Shown: positions 18,972 to 27,567 of the stretch, in pieces
Layout: each line of letters starts with the position of its first letter
Numbering within the stretch: position 1 is the stretch's first letter
DNA from: Beijerinckiaceae bacterium
GTDB lineage: Bacteria; Pseudomonadota; Alphaproteobacteria; Rhizobiales; Beijerinckiaceae
Direction: 5' to 3'
DNA: 49,770 bases
Assembly: GCA_947453205.1 (NCBI GenBank)
Contig: CANGFT010000029.1
Location: 1-49,770 of the forward strand
Position numbers and translations under genes: made by a program
Notes under the pieces: generated by a model
What the model was told of the DNA's origin: nothing
The model's input: only the letters and a program-made list of their open reading frames with translations
The model's database searches: none

Positions 18972-20003
18972 ATGAAACGCGTCACGCTCGCCGCCCTCGC
19001 CCTCGCAGCCGCTTTCGGCTGGACCGGGTCAGCCGCCGCCCAGACGAATGTCTCCGTCGGCGTGACAGGCTCGGCCACGGATGTGGGCCTGTGGGTCGCC
19101 GACAAGAAGGGCTTCTTCCGCGAGGAAGGCATCACCGTCACCTTCAACACCTTCGACTCCGCCGCGCGCATGATCTCCCTGCTCGGCACCTCTGAGCTTG
19201 ACGTCGGCGCCGGCGCCCATTCGGCGGGCCTCTTCAACGCGGTCGGGCGCGGGATCGACATCCGCATCGTCGCCGACAAGAGCCAGAACGTGACGGGTCG
19301 CGGCAGCCAGAAGCTGCTGGTGCGTCAGGCCCATATCGATTCAGGCCGCTACAAGAGCTTCGCCGACCTCAAGGGCATGAAGATCGCGGGCTCCGCGCCC
19401 GGCAGCGCCGCCTCCACCGTGATCCTGAAATTTCTGGAGAAGGGCGGGCTCAAGGCCGACGACATCGACAATGTCTACATGGCCTTCCCCCAGATGGGCG
19501 TCGCCCTCCAGAACGGGGCCGTCGACGCGGCCCTGCCTGCGGAGCCTGCGGTGAGCTCGGCCCTGCGCCTTGGCGGCATCGTCGCGGTGGCCAACGACTA
19601 CGACGTCTATCCCGTCCACCAGATCTCGGAGATCCTCTACTCCGGCAAATTCGCCAAGGAGAAGCCCGAAGTCGCCCGCAAGTTCATGCGCGCCTTCCTG
19701 CGCGGCGTGCGCGCCCACAACGATTCGCTCGGCCCCGACGGCGCCTTCGTCGGCGAGAAGGGCGACGAGATCGTTTCGATCCTGACCCAATACGGCTCCT
19801 TCAAGGATCCGAAGGTCTGGCGCTCCTTCATCTTCAGCGCCTGCGGGCCTGATGGAACGCTGCATGTCGCCAGCATCAAGGAAGACCTGGCGATCTGGAA
19901 ACAGCAGGGCCTGATCGAAGTCCCGGTCGAGGCTGACAAGGCCATCGACACGAGCTTCGTCGAATGGGCCCTGAAGGATCTTGGGCCCTATGTGAAGAAA
20001 TAG
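18972..20003 (+). CDS. NMT1/SsuA-type ABC transporter substrate-binding protein (first of three)
   Basis: This 343-residue secreted protein has a clear signal peptide (MKRVTLAALALAAAFG..., cut after SAAAQ). The NMT1/THI5-like periplasmic fold follows: ADKKGFFREEGI, the FDSAARMI segment, and SELDVGAGAHSAGLFNAVGR. The ligand could be a sulfonate, nitrile, aromatic acid or pyrimidine-like compound; the sequence does not decide. The ATG at 18972 has AGGGAG five bases upstream. It is the most diverged of the three paralogues: it lacks the DHVESGRYKTLADLKG segment shared exactly by the other two, having HIDSGRYKSFADLKG. No permease or ATPase accompanies it. Confidence 0.88.
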   Translation: MKRVTLAALALAAAFGWTGSAAAQTNVSVGVTGSATDVGLWVADKKGFFREEGITVTFNTFDSAARMISLLGTSELDVGAGAHSAGLFNAVGRGIDIRIVADKSQNVTGRGSQKLLVRQAHIDSGRYKSFADLKGMKIAGSAPGSAASTVILKFLEKGGLKADDIDNVYMAFPQMGVALQNGAVDAALPAEPAVSSALRLGGIVAVANDYDVYPVHQISEILYSGKFAKEKPEVARKFMRAFLRGVRAHNDSLGPDGAFVGEKGDEIVSILTQYGSFKDPKVWRSFIFSACGPDGTLHVASIKEDLAIWKQQGLIEVPVEADKAIDTSFVEWALKDLGPYVKK

Positions 20004-20053
20004 CCGAAGCCCGACTGACTTAATAAGCCGCAACGTCGGCGAGGGAGGAAAGA

Positions 20054-21091
20054 ATGAACAAGCGCTGGAGCGCCGCCGTGGCTCTTATGGGCCTTGCGGC
20101 GACGTTAGCCCCCGCCGCCGCCGACACTGTGCGGGTCAATGTCGGCATCGCCAATTCGGCGACCGACGCCGCGCTTTTCGTCGCCGACCGCAAGGGCCAT
20201 TTCAAGGCCGAGGGCATCGACGTCAATTTCATCGCCTTTGATTCAGGCGCGCGCATGATCGCGCCTTTCGCATCGGGCGATCTTGATGTGGGCGCGGGCG
20301 GGCCTTCGGCGGGGCTCTACAACGCCGTGGCGCGCGGCATCGACATCCGCATCGTCGCCGATAAAAGCTCGACGCCGCCGGGACGGCCCATCAACTTTCT
20401 GCTGGTGCGCAAGGACCATGTGGAGTCCGGCCGCTACAAGACCCTCGCCGACCTCAAGGGGATGAAGGTCGCGGGCGCCGCGCCCGGCGGGGCGGCGACG
20501 ACCACGCTCGACAAGCTGCTGGAGATGGCGGGGCTGCGCATCGCGGATGTGGAGCGCGTCTATCTCGGTTTCCCGCAACAGGCCATCGCGCTCGAGAACA
20601 AGGCTGTGGATGCGGCGCTGCCGACCGAGCCCGCCGCCAGCGAGGCGGTGAAGCGGGGCTCGGCCGTGCGCATCATCGGCGATGATGAAATCTATCCGAA
20701 CCACCAGCTCGCCGCGATCTTCTATGCGGGCCAGTTCATCAAGAACAAGCCAGAGGCCGCGAAGCGCTTCATGCGCGCCTATATCAAGGGTGCGCGCGAT
20801 TACGCCGACGCCATCGTGAACGGCAAGCTCACGGGGCCGAAGGGCGAAGAGATGATCGCCATCCTCACCACGATGAGCCAGATCAAGGATCCCGAAATCT
20901 ACCGCTCCATCGCCGCCGCCAACATCGACCCTGACGGCAAGCTCGGCGTCGAGAGCCTCAAGGCGGACCTCGCCATCTTCGCCAAGGAAGGGCTCATCGA
21001 AGGCAAGGTCGACATGGACAAGGTCATCGACACATCTTTCGCCGAAGCTGTCGTGAAGGAGCTCGGCCCCTACAAGCGCGGAGACAAGTGA
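20054..21091 (+). CDS. NMT1/SsuA-type ABC transporter substrate-binding protein (second of three)
   Basis: This 345-residue paralogue has a signal peptide ending near APAAA-DTV. It shares with the third copy FASGDLDVG, SAGLYNAVARGIDI, DHVESGRYKTLADLKGMK and GFPQQAIAL, so these two duplicated more recently. The ATG at 20054 has GGGAGGAAAG just upstream, a strong ribosome-binding site. The gap to the first copy is 50 bp and to the third only 1 bp, so one mRNA is likely. Ligand unknown. Confidence 0.88.
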   Translation: MNKRWSAAVALMGLAATLAPAAADTVRVNVGIANSATDAALFVADRKGHFKAEGIDVNFIAFDSGARMIAPFASGDLDVGAGGPSAGLYNAVARGIDIRIVADKSSTPPGRPINFLLVRKDHVESGRYKTLADLKGMKVAGAAPGGAATTTLDKLLEMAGLRIADVERVYLGFPQQAIALENKAVDAALPTEPAASEAVKRGSAVRIIGDDEIYPNHQLAAIFYAGQFIKNKPEAAKRFMRAYIKGARDYADAIVNGKLTGPKGEEMIAILTTMSQIKDPEIYRSIAAANIDPDGKLGVESLKADLAIFAKEGLIEGKVDMDKVIDTSFAEAVVKELGPYKRGDK

Positions 21092-21092
21092 C

Positions 21093-22124
21093 ATGCTGAT
21101 GCGCAGACAGATTCTCGCCGCCGCGCTGGCCTTGTGCGCGGCCCCGGCTTTCGCCGCCGACCCCATTCCCGTGACGGTGGGCACAGCCAACTCCGCCACG
21201 GACATCGCGGTCTATGTCGCGGAGAAGAAAGGCTACTTCAAGGAGGAAGGGCTGGCGGTCAACTTCATCGCTTTCGATTCCGCCGCCAAGATGATCGCCC
21301 CCTTCGCCTCGGGGGATCTCGACGTGGGCGGGGGCGGCACATCCGCTGGCCTCTATAATGCGGTGGCGCGCGGCATCGACATCAAGATCGTCGCCGACAA
21401 GAACCACACGCCGCCCGGCCAGGGCATCCAGCCCCTGCTGATCCGCAGGGATCATGTGGAGTCCGGCCGCTATAAAACCCTCGCCGACCTCAAGGGCATG
21501 AAGATCTCCACGGCGGCGCCCGGCAGCGCCGCATCGACGACGCTCGACCGCGCGCTGAAAATGGCGGGCCTCAAGATCACCGACGTCGATCAGGTCTATA
21601 TGGGCTTTCCCCAGCAGGCCATCGCGCTGTCCAACAAGGCCATCGACGCGGCCTTCACGGCGGAGCCCTCCGCGACGCAGGCGGTCAACAGCGGCTCTGC
21701 GGTGCGCGTCATGGGCGATGATGAAATCTATCCCATGCACCAGCTCGCCGTGGTCTTTTATTCCGGCGATTTCATCAAGAAGAAGCCTGAGGCGGCGAAG
21801 CGCTACATGCGCGCCTATCTCAGGGGCGTGCGCTACTACAACGACGCCATCGTCAACGGGCGGCTGGCCGGCCCCCTGGGCGACGAGATCATCGCGATCT
21901 TCTCCGAGAAGATCCCGCTCAAGGACAACAACCTCTACAAGACCCTGATCCCGCCCGCCTGCGATCCAGACGGCAAGGTGCAGCTGGCGAGCCTGCGCGA
22001 AGACCTCGACTTCTTCCGCGCCGCCGGCGACATCGAGGGCAAGGTCACGCTGGAGCAGGCGCTCGACCCCTCCTTTGCGGAGGCCGCCGTCGCCGCGCTC
22101 GGCCCCTACAAGCGCAGGCCCTGA
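21093..22124 (+). CDS. NMT1/SsuA-type ABC transporter substrate-binding protein (third of three)
   Basis: This 343-residue paralogue has signal peptide MLMRRQILAAALALCAAPAF, cut after AFA. Mature-domain motifs match the second copy, with differences in the likely binding cleft (FTAEPSATQAV against LPTEPAASEAV). The ATG at 21093 is one base after the previous stop and has GGAG nine bases upstream; the ATG two codons later is too far from it. It converges on msrP with a 3-bp gap. Ligand unknown. Confidence 0.88.
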   Translation: MLMRRQILAAALALCAAPAFAADPIPVTVGTANSATDIAVYVAEKKGYFKEEGLAVNFIAFDSAAKMIAPFASGDLDVGGGGTSAGLYNAVARGIDIKIVADKNHTPPGQGIQPLLIRRDHVESGRYKTLADLKGMKISTAAPGSAASTTLDRALKMAGLKITDVDQVYMGFPQQAIALSNKAIDAAFTAEPSATQAVNSGSAVRVMGDDEIYPMHQLAVVFYSGDFIKKKPEAAKRYMRAYLRGVRYYNDAIVNGRLAGPLGDEIIAIFSEKIPLKDNNLYKTLIPPACDPDGKVQLASLREDLDFFRAAGDIEGKVTLEQALDPSFAEAAVAALGPYKRRP

Positions 22125-22127
22125 AGC

Positions 22128-23081
22128 TCACAGATAGAGCTTCTCGCCCTCCAGCCCCTTGTAGAGGTCGGCGACATATTCGCCATAGCCGTTGAAGAGC
22201 TGCGTCGGCTTGCGGTCGCCCGTGCCGATGACCTCTTCGCTCGCCTGGCTCCAGCGGGGATGGGGAACCTGCGGGTTCACATTGGCCCAGAAGCCATATT
22301 CGCCGGGCCCGGACTCTTCCCAGAAGGTCTTGGGGCGATCCGCCACGAAGCTGATCTTGACGATCGACTTGATGGACTTGAAGCCATATTTCCAGGGCGC
22401 ATGAAGCCGGATCGGGGCGCCGAAGACATTGGCGAGGGGCTTGCCATAGGCGCCGGTCACCATCAGCGAGAGATCATTCGTGGCTTCCGCCATGGTCAGG
22501 CCCTCCACATAGGGCCAGGGGAAGAAGCTGCGCTGGCCTGAGGCCATCTTGGGATCCATGAAGGTCTCGAAGCGCAGATATTTCGCCCCCGACAGGGGCC
22601 GCGCGAAATCGACGAGCGACTTCAGGGGAAATCCGGTCCAGGGCAGGACCATGGACCATGCCTCGACGCAGCGGTGGCGATAGATGCGCTCCTCAAGCGG
22701 CATGCGCTTGATGAGATCCTCAGCGTCGATCTCGATGGACTTTTCAACGAGGCCGTCGATCTTCACGGTCCATGGCCGGGCCTTGAGCGCTTCGGCGGCG
22801 ATGTAGGCCTTCTTGGACATGCCGAATTCGTAGAAATTATTATAGCGCGCGCCCACATCCTCGGGCGTGAAGGCGCCCGTGAACAGATCGCTGCGGCGGG
22901 CGGGATAGAGCGCGGCGGTGGGGTTGTCAGCGGCGAGCGCGAGGCTGGAGAGGCCCGGCGCGATGGTCCCAGCGCCCAGCATGGCGCCTGCTTTCAAGAG
23001 GGAGCGGCGGTTGAGGAACAGATGCTCCGGCGTCGCCTCGCGCTCCGGAATCTCCCAGCCCTTGCGATGGATGACATGCAT
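22128..23081 (-). CDS. msrP: Periplasmic methionine sulfoxide reductase, molybdopterin subunit MsrP
   Basis: MsrP repairs oxidised methionines in periplasmic proteins using a molybdenum cofactor. The 317-residue precursor has a twin-arginine signal with NRRSLLKAGAMLGA near residue 24. The Mo-coordinating cysteine is C138 in RHRCVEAWSM. Typical family segments follow (GFPLKSLVDFARPL, APIRLHAPWKYGFKSIKSI, GFWANVNPQVPHPRWSQA). The haem membrane partner MsrQ normally lies next to it but is not adjacent here. It is divergent from mtnP and converges on the binding-protein cluster. Confidence 0.93.
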   Translation of the reverse strand: MHVIHRKGWEIPEREATPEHLFLNRRSLLKAGAMLGAGTIAPGLSSLALAADNPTAALYPARRSDLFTGAFTPEDVGARYNNFYEFGMSKKAYIAAEALKARPWTVKIDGLVEKSIEIDAEDLIKRMPLEERIYRHRCVEAWSMVLPWTGFPLKSLVDFARPLSGAKYLRFETFMDPKMASGQRSFFPWPYVEGLTMAEATNDLSLMVTGAYGKPLANVFGAPIRLHAPWKYGFKSIKSIVKISFVADRPKTFWEESGPGEYGFWANVNPQVPHPRWSQASEEVIGTGDRKPTQLFNGYGEYVADLYKGLEGEKLYL

Positions 23082-23241
23082 GGTTTCCTCCTGCGGCTCG
23101 TCAGAAAGTGACTTGTGCGACGCCGGCTGACAAGCGGCTCCGCGATATTAAGCTTCAGCGCGGCCAGCCCGCTCCGCCGGCTCCCTTGCGCTGCGCCGCG
23201 CAGGCGGGCACAAAGCGGTGCGGTTGGGAACGGGAGCGGTC

Positions 23242-24120
23242 ATGGCCAGAGCGATTGTGGGAATCATCGGCGGATCAGGGGTCTATGATCTCCCCGGTCT
23301 TACGGTGACGCGCGAGGAACGGATCAGCACCCCCTGGGGCGAGCCCTCCGACGCCCTGCGCTTCGGGCGCATCGGGGCGACCGAGGCCGTCTTCCTGCCG
23401 CGCCACGGGCGCGGGCACAGATTTTCCCCCTCGGGGATCAATTACCGCGCCAATATCGACGCCCTGAAGCGGGCGGGCGTCACCGACCTCATCTCCATCT
23501 CCGCCTGCGGCTCCTTCAAACCGGATCTGCCGCCGGGAACCTTCGTGCTGGTCGATCAATATGTCGACCGCACCCATGGGCGCGCCTCGACCTTTTTCGG
23601 CGATGGCTGCGTGGCCCATGTGTCCATGGCCCATCCGGTCGCGCCGCTGCTGGCCGGGCGCATCCATGCGGCGGCGCAGGCCGAGGACATTCCCTGCGTG
23701 AGGAGCGGAACCTATGTCTGCATGGAGGGCCCGCAGTTCTCCTCCCAGGCCGAATCCCTGATCTACAAGGCTCAGGGCTTCGATGTGATCGGCATGACCG
23801 CCATGCCCGAAGCCAAGCTCGCCCGCGAGGCCGAACTCTCCTACGCCACCATCTCCATGGTGACCGATTTCGACTGCTGGCACCCCGACCACGACGCGGT
23901 GGACGTGGCCTCCGTCATTAGGACGGTGCATGAGAACGCCGAAAAGGCCGCCCGCCTCATCGCCCGCGTGCTGCGCGATTTCCCCGCCCATCACGAGCCC
24001 TGCCCCGTGGGCTCCGACCGCGCGCTCGAAGGCGCCATCATGACCCATCCGCAAGCCCGCGACCCCGACCTGACGGCGAAGCTCGACGCCGTCATGGGCC
24101 GCCTGCTGCGTCAGACCTGA
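23242..24120 (+). CDS. mtnP: S-methyl-5'-thioadenosine phosphorylase
   Basis: MtnP splits methylthioadenosine, a by-product of polyamine and quorum-signal synthesis, into adenine and methylthioribose-1-phosphate. The 292-residue protein has the phosphate-binding [10 protein letters not shown] at the N-terminus, [18 protein letters not shown], the SACGSF segment, [11 protein letters not shown], and the purine-contacting VTDFDCW. The ATG at 23242 has GGGAG 5-6 bases upstream. apt follows 11 bp later and would convert the released adenine to AMP. Confidence 0.95.
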   Translation: MARAIVGIIGGSGVYDLPGLTVTREERISTPWGEPSDALRFGRIGATEAVFLPRHGRGHRFSPSGINYRANIDALKRAGVTDLISISACGSFKPDLPPGTFVLVDQYVDRTHGRASTFFGDGCVAHVSMAHPVAPLLAGRIHAAAQAEDIPCVRSGTYVCMEGPQFSSQAESLIYKAQGFDVIGMTAMPEAKLAREAELSYATISMVTDFDCWHPDHDAVDVASVIRTVHENAEKAARLIARVLRDFPAHHEPCPVGSDRALEGAIMTHPQARDPDLTAKLDAVMGRLLRQT

Positions 24121-24131
24121 GGACTGCTCCC

Positions 24132-24671
24132 ATGACCATCGCCGACGATCTCAAGGCCTCCATCCGCACGATTCCGGACTATCCCAAGCCCGGCATCCTC
24201 TTTCGCGACATCACCACGCTGCTGGGCGACGCGCGCGCCTTCCGCCGGGCCATCGACGAACTGGTGCAGCCCTGGGCGGGCGCCAAGATCGACAAGGTCG
24301 CGGGCATGGAGGCGCGGGGCTTCATTCTGGGCGGCGCGGTGGCGCATCAGCTTTCGGCAGGCTTCGCGCCCATCCGCAAAAAGGGCAAGCTGCCCTTCAC
24401 CAAGGTCTCCGTCGCCTATTCGCTGGAATATGGGATCGACGAGATGGAGATGCACGACGACGCCATCACGCCCGGCGAGCGCGTGATCCTGGTCGACGAC
24501 CTCGTCGCCACCGGCGGGACCGCCGAAGGCGCTGTGAAACTATTGAAGCAGATCGGCGCGGAGGTCGTGGCCGCCTGTTTCGTGATCGACCTGCCGGACC
24601 TCGGCGGCGCCCAAAAGATCCGCGACCTCGGCGTGCCCGTGCGCACGCTGATGAGCTTCGAGGGGCACTGA
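24132..24671 (+). CDS. apt: Adenine phosphoribosyltransferase
   Basis: Apt joins adenine and PRPP to give AMP. The 179-residue chain starts with [20 protein letters not shown], a standard Apt N-terminus, and has [14 protein letters not shown] and the PRPP-binding motif [16 protein letters not shown] at about residues 117-132. It forms a salvage pair with mtnP and draws on the PRPP made by the prs product at 30438. It converges with the MaoC gene with a 5-bp gap. Confidence 0.97.
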   Translation: MTIADDLKASIRTIPDYPKPGILFRDITTLLGDARAFRRAIDELVQPWAGAKIDKVAGMEARGFILGGAVAHQLSAGFAPIRKKGKLPFTKVSVAYSLEYGIDEMEMHDDAITPGERVILVDDLVATGGTAEGAVKLLKQIGAEVVAACFVIDLPDLGGAQKIRDLGVPVRTLMSFEGH

Positions 24672-24676
24672 CCGCC

Positions 24677-25693
24677 TCAGTCCAGCACAGTCAGCGACGA
24701 CCCCTCGACCTCAAAGACCCTCACGCCGTTCTGGTTGACGCCGGTGGCGCGGTTGCGGACGATTCCAAGGCCCGGCCTTCTGGGATGGGGCTCTTTGGCG
24801 ATCACGGTCGAATCGTAGATGATGACGTCGCCCGGGTGGACGGGACGCAGCCAGCGCAGGTTGCGGAAGCCCGGCGAAGGCCCGCCCGGATTGAGCGCGA
24901 ACGGCAGGGAAGCGGCGCGCGCGCGCACGCGGTCGCGCGCATCGATCAGGCAGCGCATATAATTGGCGGCCGTATGCCAGCCCGAGGCCGAGAGCCTGCC
25001 GAAATGGGTTCGCGCCGCAGCTTCGTCGGAGAGGTGAAAGGGCTGCGGGTCGTATTTCGTGGCGAAGTCGAGGATGTCCTCACGCGTGAAAAGCTTCACG
25101 CCAAGCTCCACCCGCGCGCCGATCATCACATCCTCATGCCGATGGGCGAAGCGCGTCATGTTGACCATGGGATCATCGAAGACGGGAAGCTGAATCGGCG
25201 CGGCGCGCGGGGCTTCCGGCGCTTCGGGCCGGGGCGGCGGAGGCGTCGCGTCGCGCCGGGCGAAGAGGCCGGGATAGCGCAGGGTCATCAACAGCTCGCC
25301 CGTCTGGTCGCGCGCATCCACCTCGATGCCGAGCAGGCCCATCTGCGGCCGCGACTGCACGACCCGCGCGGAGGCGACGCGCCATTCCACATGCAGCTCC
25401 ATGCCCGGCCGCACCGGACGCAGCCAGCGGGCCTCATCGAGGCCGGGCGCGCCAAGGGCCTCGGCGTGGTTCAGGACGCCGTCGCAAAGCATGCGCATGA
25501 CCATGGAGCAATTGAGCATGCCCGGCGATGACAGGCCCTTGTGCCGCGTGGCCTTGGCGGCCTCGGGGTCGAGATGCATGGGCTGGGGATCGAAGGATTT
25601 GGCGAAGGCGATGATTTCGGGCTCGTTGACCAGATAGCCGCGCATCTGCACGACGGTCCCGACGGGGAGATCCTCGAAGGTCTTCTTGCTCAT
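24677..25693 (-). CDS. Tandem MaoC-like hotdog dehydratase
   Basis: This 338-residue protein contains two hotdog/MaoC units joined by a proline-rich linker (about residues 150-170). Each has the hydratase Asp-x4-His motif: SFDPQPMHL near residue 34 and KYDPQPFHL near 215. MaoC proteins hydrate enoyl-CoA or related thioesters. With both motifs intact, a self-contained pseudodimer is likely. Substrate is unknown. It is the last gene of an overlapping operon with a GST and an AbrB-type membrane protein (4-bp overlap at 25690-25693). Confidence 0.82.
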   Translation of the reverse strand: MSKKTFEDLPVGTVVQMRGYLVNEPEIIAFAKSFDPQPMHLDPEAAKATRHKGLSSPGMLNCSMVMRMLCDGVLNHAEALGAPGLDEARWLRPVRPGMELHVEWRVASARVVQSRPQMGLLGIEVDARDQTGELLMTLRYPGLFARRDATPPPPRPEAPEAPRAAPIQLPVFDDPMVNMTRFAHRHEDVMIGARVELGVKLFTREDILDFATKYDPQPFHLSDEAAARTHFGRLSASGWHTAANYMRCLIDARDRVRARAASLPFALNPGGPSPGFRNLRWLRPVHPGDVIIYDSTVIAKEPHPRRPGLGIVRNRATGVNQNGVRVFEVEGSSLTVLD

Positions 25694-26298
25694 GTCCCGC
25701 TCGCCTCCGTCGCGTCGAAAGCGGGCGCGGCGGCGCGGAAGGAGATGAGCCAGTCGATCAGCGCTGGCGTCGTCGAGCGCCAGTCGACCTGCTTGCGCCA
25801 GTCAAGATAGCCAAGCATGCAGGCGGTGGCGATGGTTCCGACATTCACCTCGCGCGGATCGGGCGGGGCGAGGGCGAGCCGCGCCAGCGCGCGCTCGATC
25901 TTGCCGCGTTGATAATCGAGCCAGGGCTTGTGGTGGAGTTCGGCCGGGCGATGGCGGCCCTCATAGACGATCAGCACCGCCGCATCCATGACGCCATCGG
26001 CGAGCGCCTGGGCGGTGAGGGCGGCGAGGCGCGCGTCCCAGTCCAAGGGAAGGAGACGTCCGCCCCCCGCCAGATGATCGAAATGTTCGAGGATCACGCG
26101 GCTGTCATAGATGCGCCGCCCATCGGCAAGCGTCAGCACCGGCATCTTGCCGAGCGGGTTCTCGCGGCGCAGGGCGCTGCCCTCCTCCAGCGCATCGGCG
26201 GGTTCGATGGCGATGCGGTCCATCAGTCCCAGATGCAGCGCCCCCATGCGCGCCTTGCGGCCGAAGGGAGAGGTGTCGGTCGTGCGCAGGATCATCAT
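25690..26298 (-). CDS. Glutathione S-transferase family protein
   Basis: This 202-residue protein has the thioredoxin-like N-terminal domain (MMILRTTDTSPFGRKARMGA, then GKMPVLTLADGRRIYDSRVI with the cis-Pro and the SR of the glutathione site) and an all-helical C-terminal domain. A serine (SPFGRK) lies where GSTs carry the catalytic Ser/Tyr/Cys. Substrate unknown. It overlaps the genes on both sides by 4 bp. Confidence 0.85.
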   Translation of the reverse strand: MMILRTTDTSPFGRKARMGALHLGLMDRIAIEPADALEEGSALRRENPLGKMPVLTLADGRRIYDSRVILEHFDHLAGGGRLLPLDWDARLAALTAQALADGVMDAAVLIVYEGRHRPAELHHKPWLDYQRGKIERALARLALAPPDPREVNVGTIATACMLGYLDWRKQVDWRSTTPALIDWLISFRAAAPAFDATEASGT

Positions 26299-27446
26299 GC
26301 GGCGTCCTCGCTTTTATCCGCTCCGCCCGCACGCTGCATGCGCGCGACGATGAAGGGGAGGGTCAGGTTGATGAAGAAATAACGCGCCAGATGATGCGCG
26401 CTGACGAAGATGGGATCAACGCCCAGAGACAGGGCGAGGATCATCATGGCGTCCTGCCCGCCCGGCGCATAGGCCATGAGCGTCGTGCCGAAGGAGACGC
26501 CGAAAAAGGCCGAGACGCCCATGGCGAAGATGACCGAGACGCCCATGGCGGCGCCCACCGATGCGGTCGTGCCGAGAAAGATCTTGCCGAAGAGACGCCA
26601 GTCGAAGCCGACGAAGCGCGTGCCGACCCACGAGCCCAGCAGGATCTGGCCGACGAAGAGCACCCAGCCCGGCGCCCTGCCCTCGCCATAGCCCAGATAG
26701 TGGATCACCCCCGAGGCGACCAGGGCGCCGAAGAGAAAGCCGCCGCCCATGCCAAGGCGCGTGAAGACGGCGCCTGTCACAATGCCCACAGCGAGCGTTG
26801 GCGCGATGACCTTGATCGTGTCCACGGGAACCTGCGCCAGCGTGGCGTGATGGTCGCCCGATTCCCAGACCACGATGAAGGGCAGCACCGTCACGAGGAA
26901 GATCACCCGCGACATCTGGACCACCGCGACCTTGGCGGCGTCCGCGCCAAGGCTCATGGAGACCGAGAGGATGTAGGACATGGATCCCGGCACGGAGGAC
27001 AGCAAAGCCATGGCCGGCGGCCAGCCCATGACATAGGTCCAGACCGCCGTGGAGGCGAGGGTCATGAGAATGACGCAGAGGGTCATCAGCGCCATGGAGC
27101 CGGGGTAGGCCGCCATATTGGCGAAAGTGTCGGGGCCCACGACAGCGCCGATGGCCATGCCCATGGTCGAGAGCGCCAGCACGCGCAGAGGCCCCGCGAG
27201 CGGCGTCGGCTTCGCGTAGACGGTGGTCAAGGCCACGGCGATCACCGAGCCCGACATGGCGCCGCCGGGAATGTGCAGATAGGTGAAGAGCAGGCCGCCG
27301 AAGGCGCCGATGGCGAGGGTCAGGCATTCGCCGGGCAGGGTCTTCAGGGAAAGCCACTTCCAGGTTTTTTCTCGCCAGCTTTTATTTTGCGCCGTTTTGT
27401 CTTGCGCGTCTTTGTTTTGGGCGCCCGCCACGTCGTCTCTCCTCAT
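26295..27446 (-). CDS. AbrB-family integral membrane protein (PF05145-type, often mislabelled ammonia monooxygenase)
   Basis: This 383-residue protein has a short lysine/glutamine-rich cytoplasmic N-terminus and then about ten hydrophobic spans arranged as two similar halves. The repeated pattern includes HIPGGAMSGSVIAVAL, MGMAIGAVVGPDTF, SVPGSMSYILSVSM, and in the second half LMAYAPGGQDAMMILALSLG. This is the family named after E. coli AbrB (a regulator of aidB); it is unrelated to the Bacillus DNA-binding AbrB. Transport of an unknown substrate is the usual guess. The start is at 27446 with a weak ribosome-binding site. It is the first gene of the AbrB-GST-MaoC operon. Confidence 0.8.
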   Translation of the reverse strand: MRRDDVAGAQNKDAQDKTAQNKSWREKTWKWLSLKTLPGECLTLAIGAFGGLLFTYLHIPGGAMSGSVIAVALTTVYAKPTPLAGPLRVLALSTMGMAIGAVVGPDTFANMAAYPGSMALMTLCVILMTLASTAVWTYVMGWPPAMALLSSVPGSMSYILSVSMSLGADAAKVAVVQMSRVIFLVTVLPFIVVWESGDHHATLAQVPVDTIKVIAPTLAVGIVTGAVFTRLGMGGGFLFGALVASGVIHYLGYGEGRAPGWVLFVGQILLGSWVGTRFVGFDWRLFGKIFLGTTASVGAAMGVSVIFAMGVSAFFGVSFGTTLMAYAPGGQDAMMILALSLGVDPIFVSAHHLARYFFINLTLPFIVARMQRAGGADKSEDAA

Positions 27447-27567
27447 TCGCCGTCGGTCATGCCAGCGACGCGTCGAGGGCGCGAAATGCTGATCTTCAGG
27501 GCCGTTTCAGGCGGAGCCAATCCACCCCTGCGCAATACACCCTCGCCCGGCTTTGCAAAAGCCCCGC

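Noticed and set aside
26295-27446. Ammonia monooxygenase subunit as the name for the AbrB-family gene
   Set aside because: This is a known mislabel of the family; no Amo motifs or partner subunits are present.
27549-27563. GGCTTT-GCA-AAAGCC hairpin after uvrC as a terminator
   Set aside because: The stem is short and neither strand has a T-run, so it is mentioned only in the uvrC entry.
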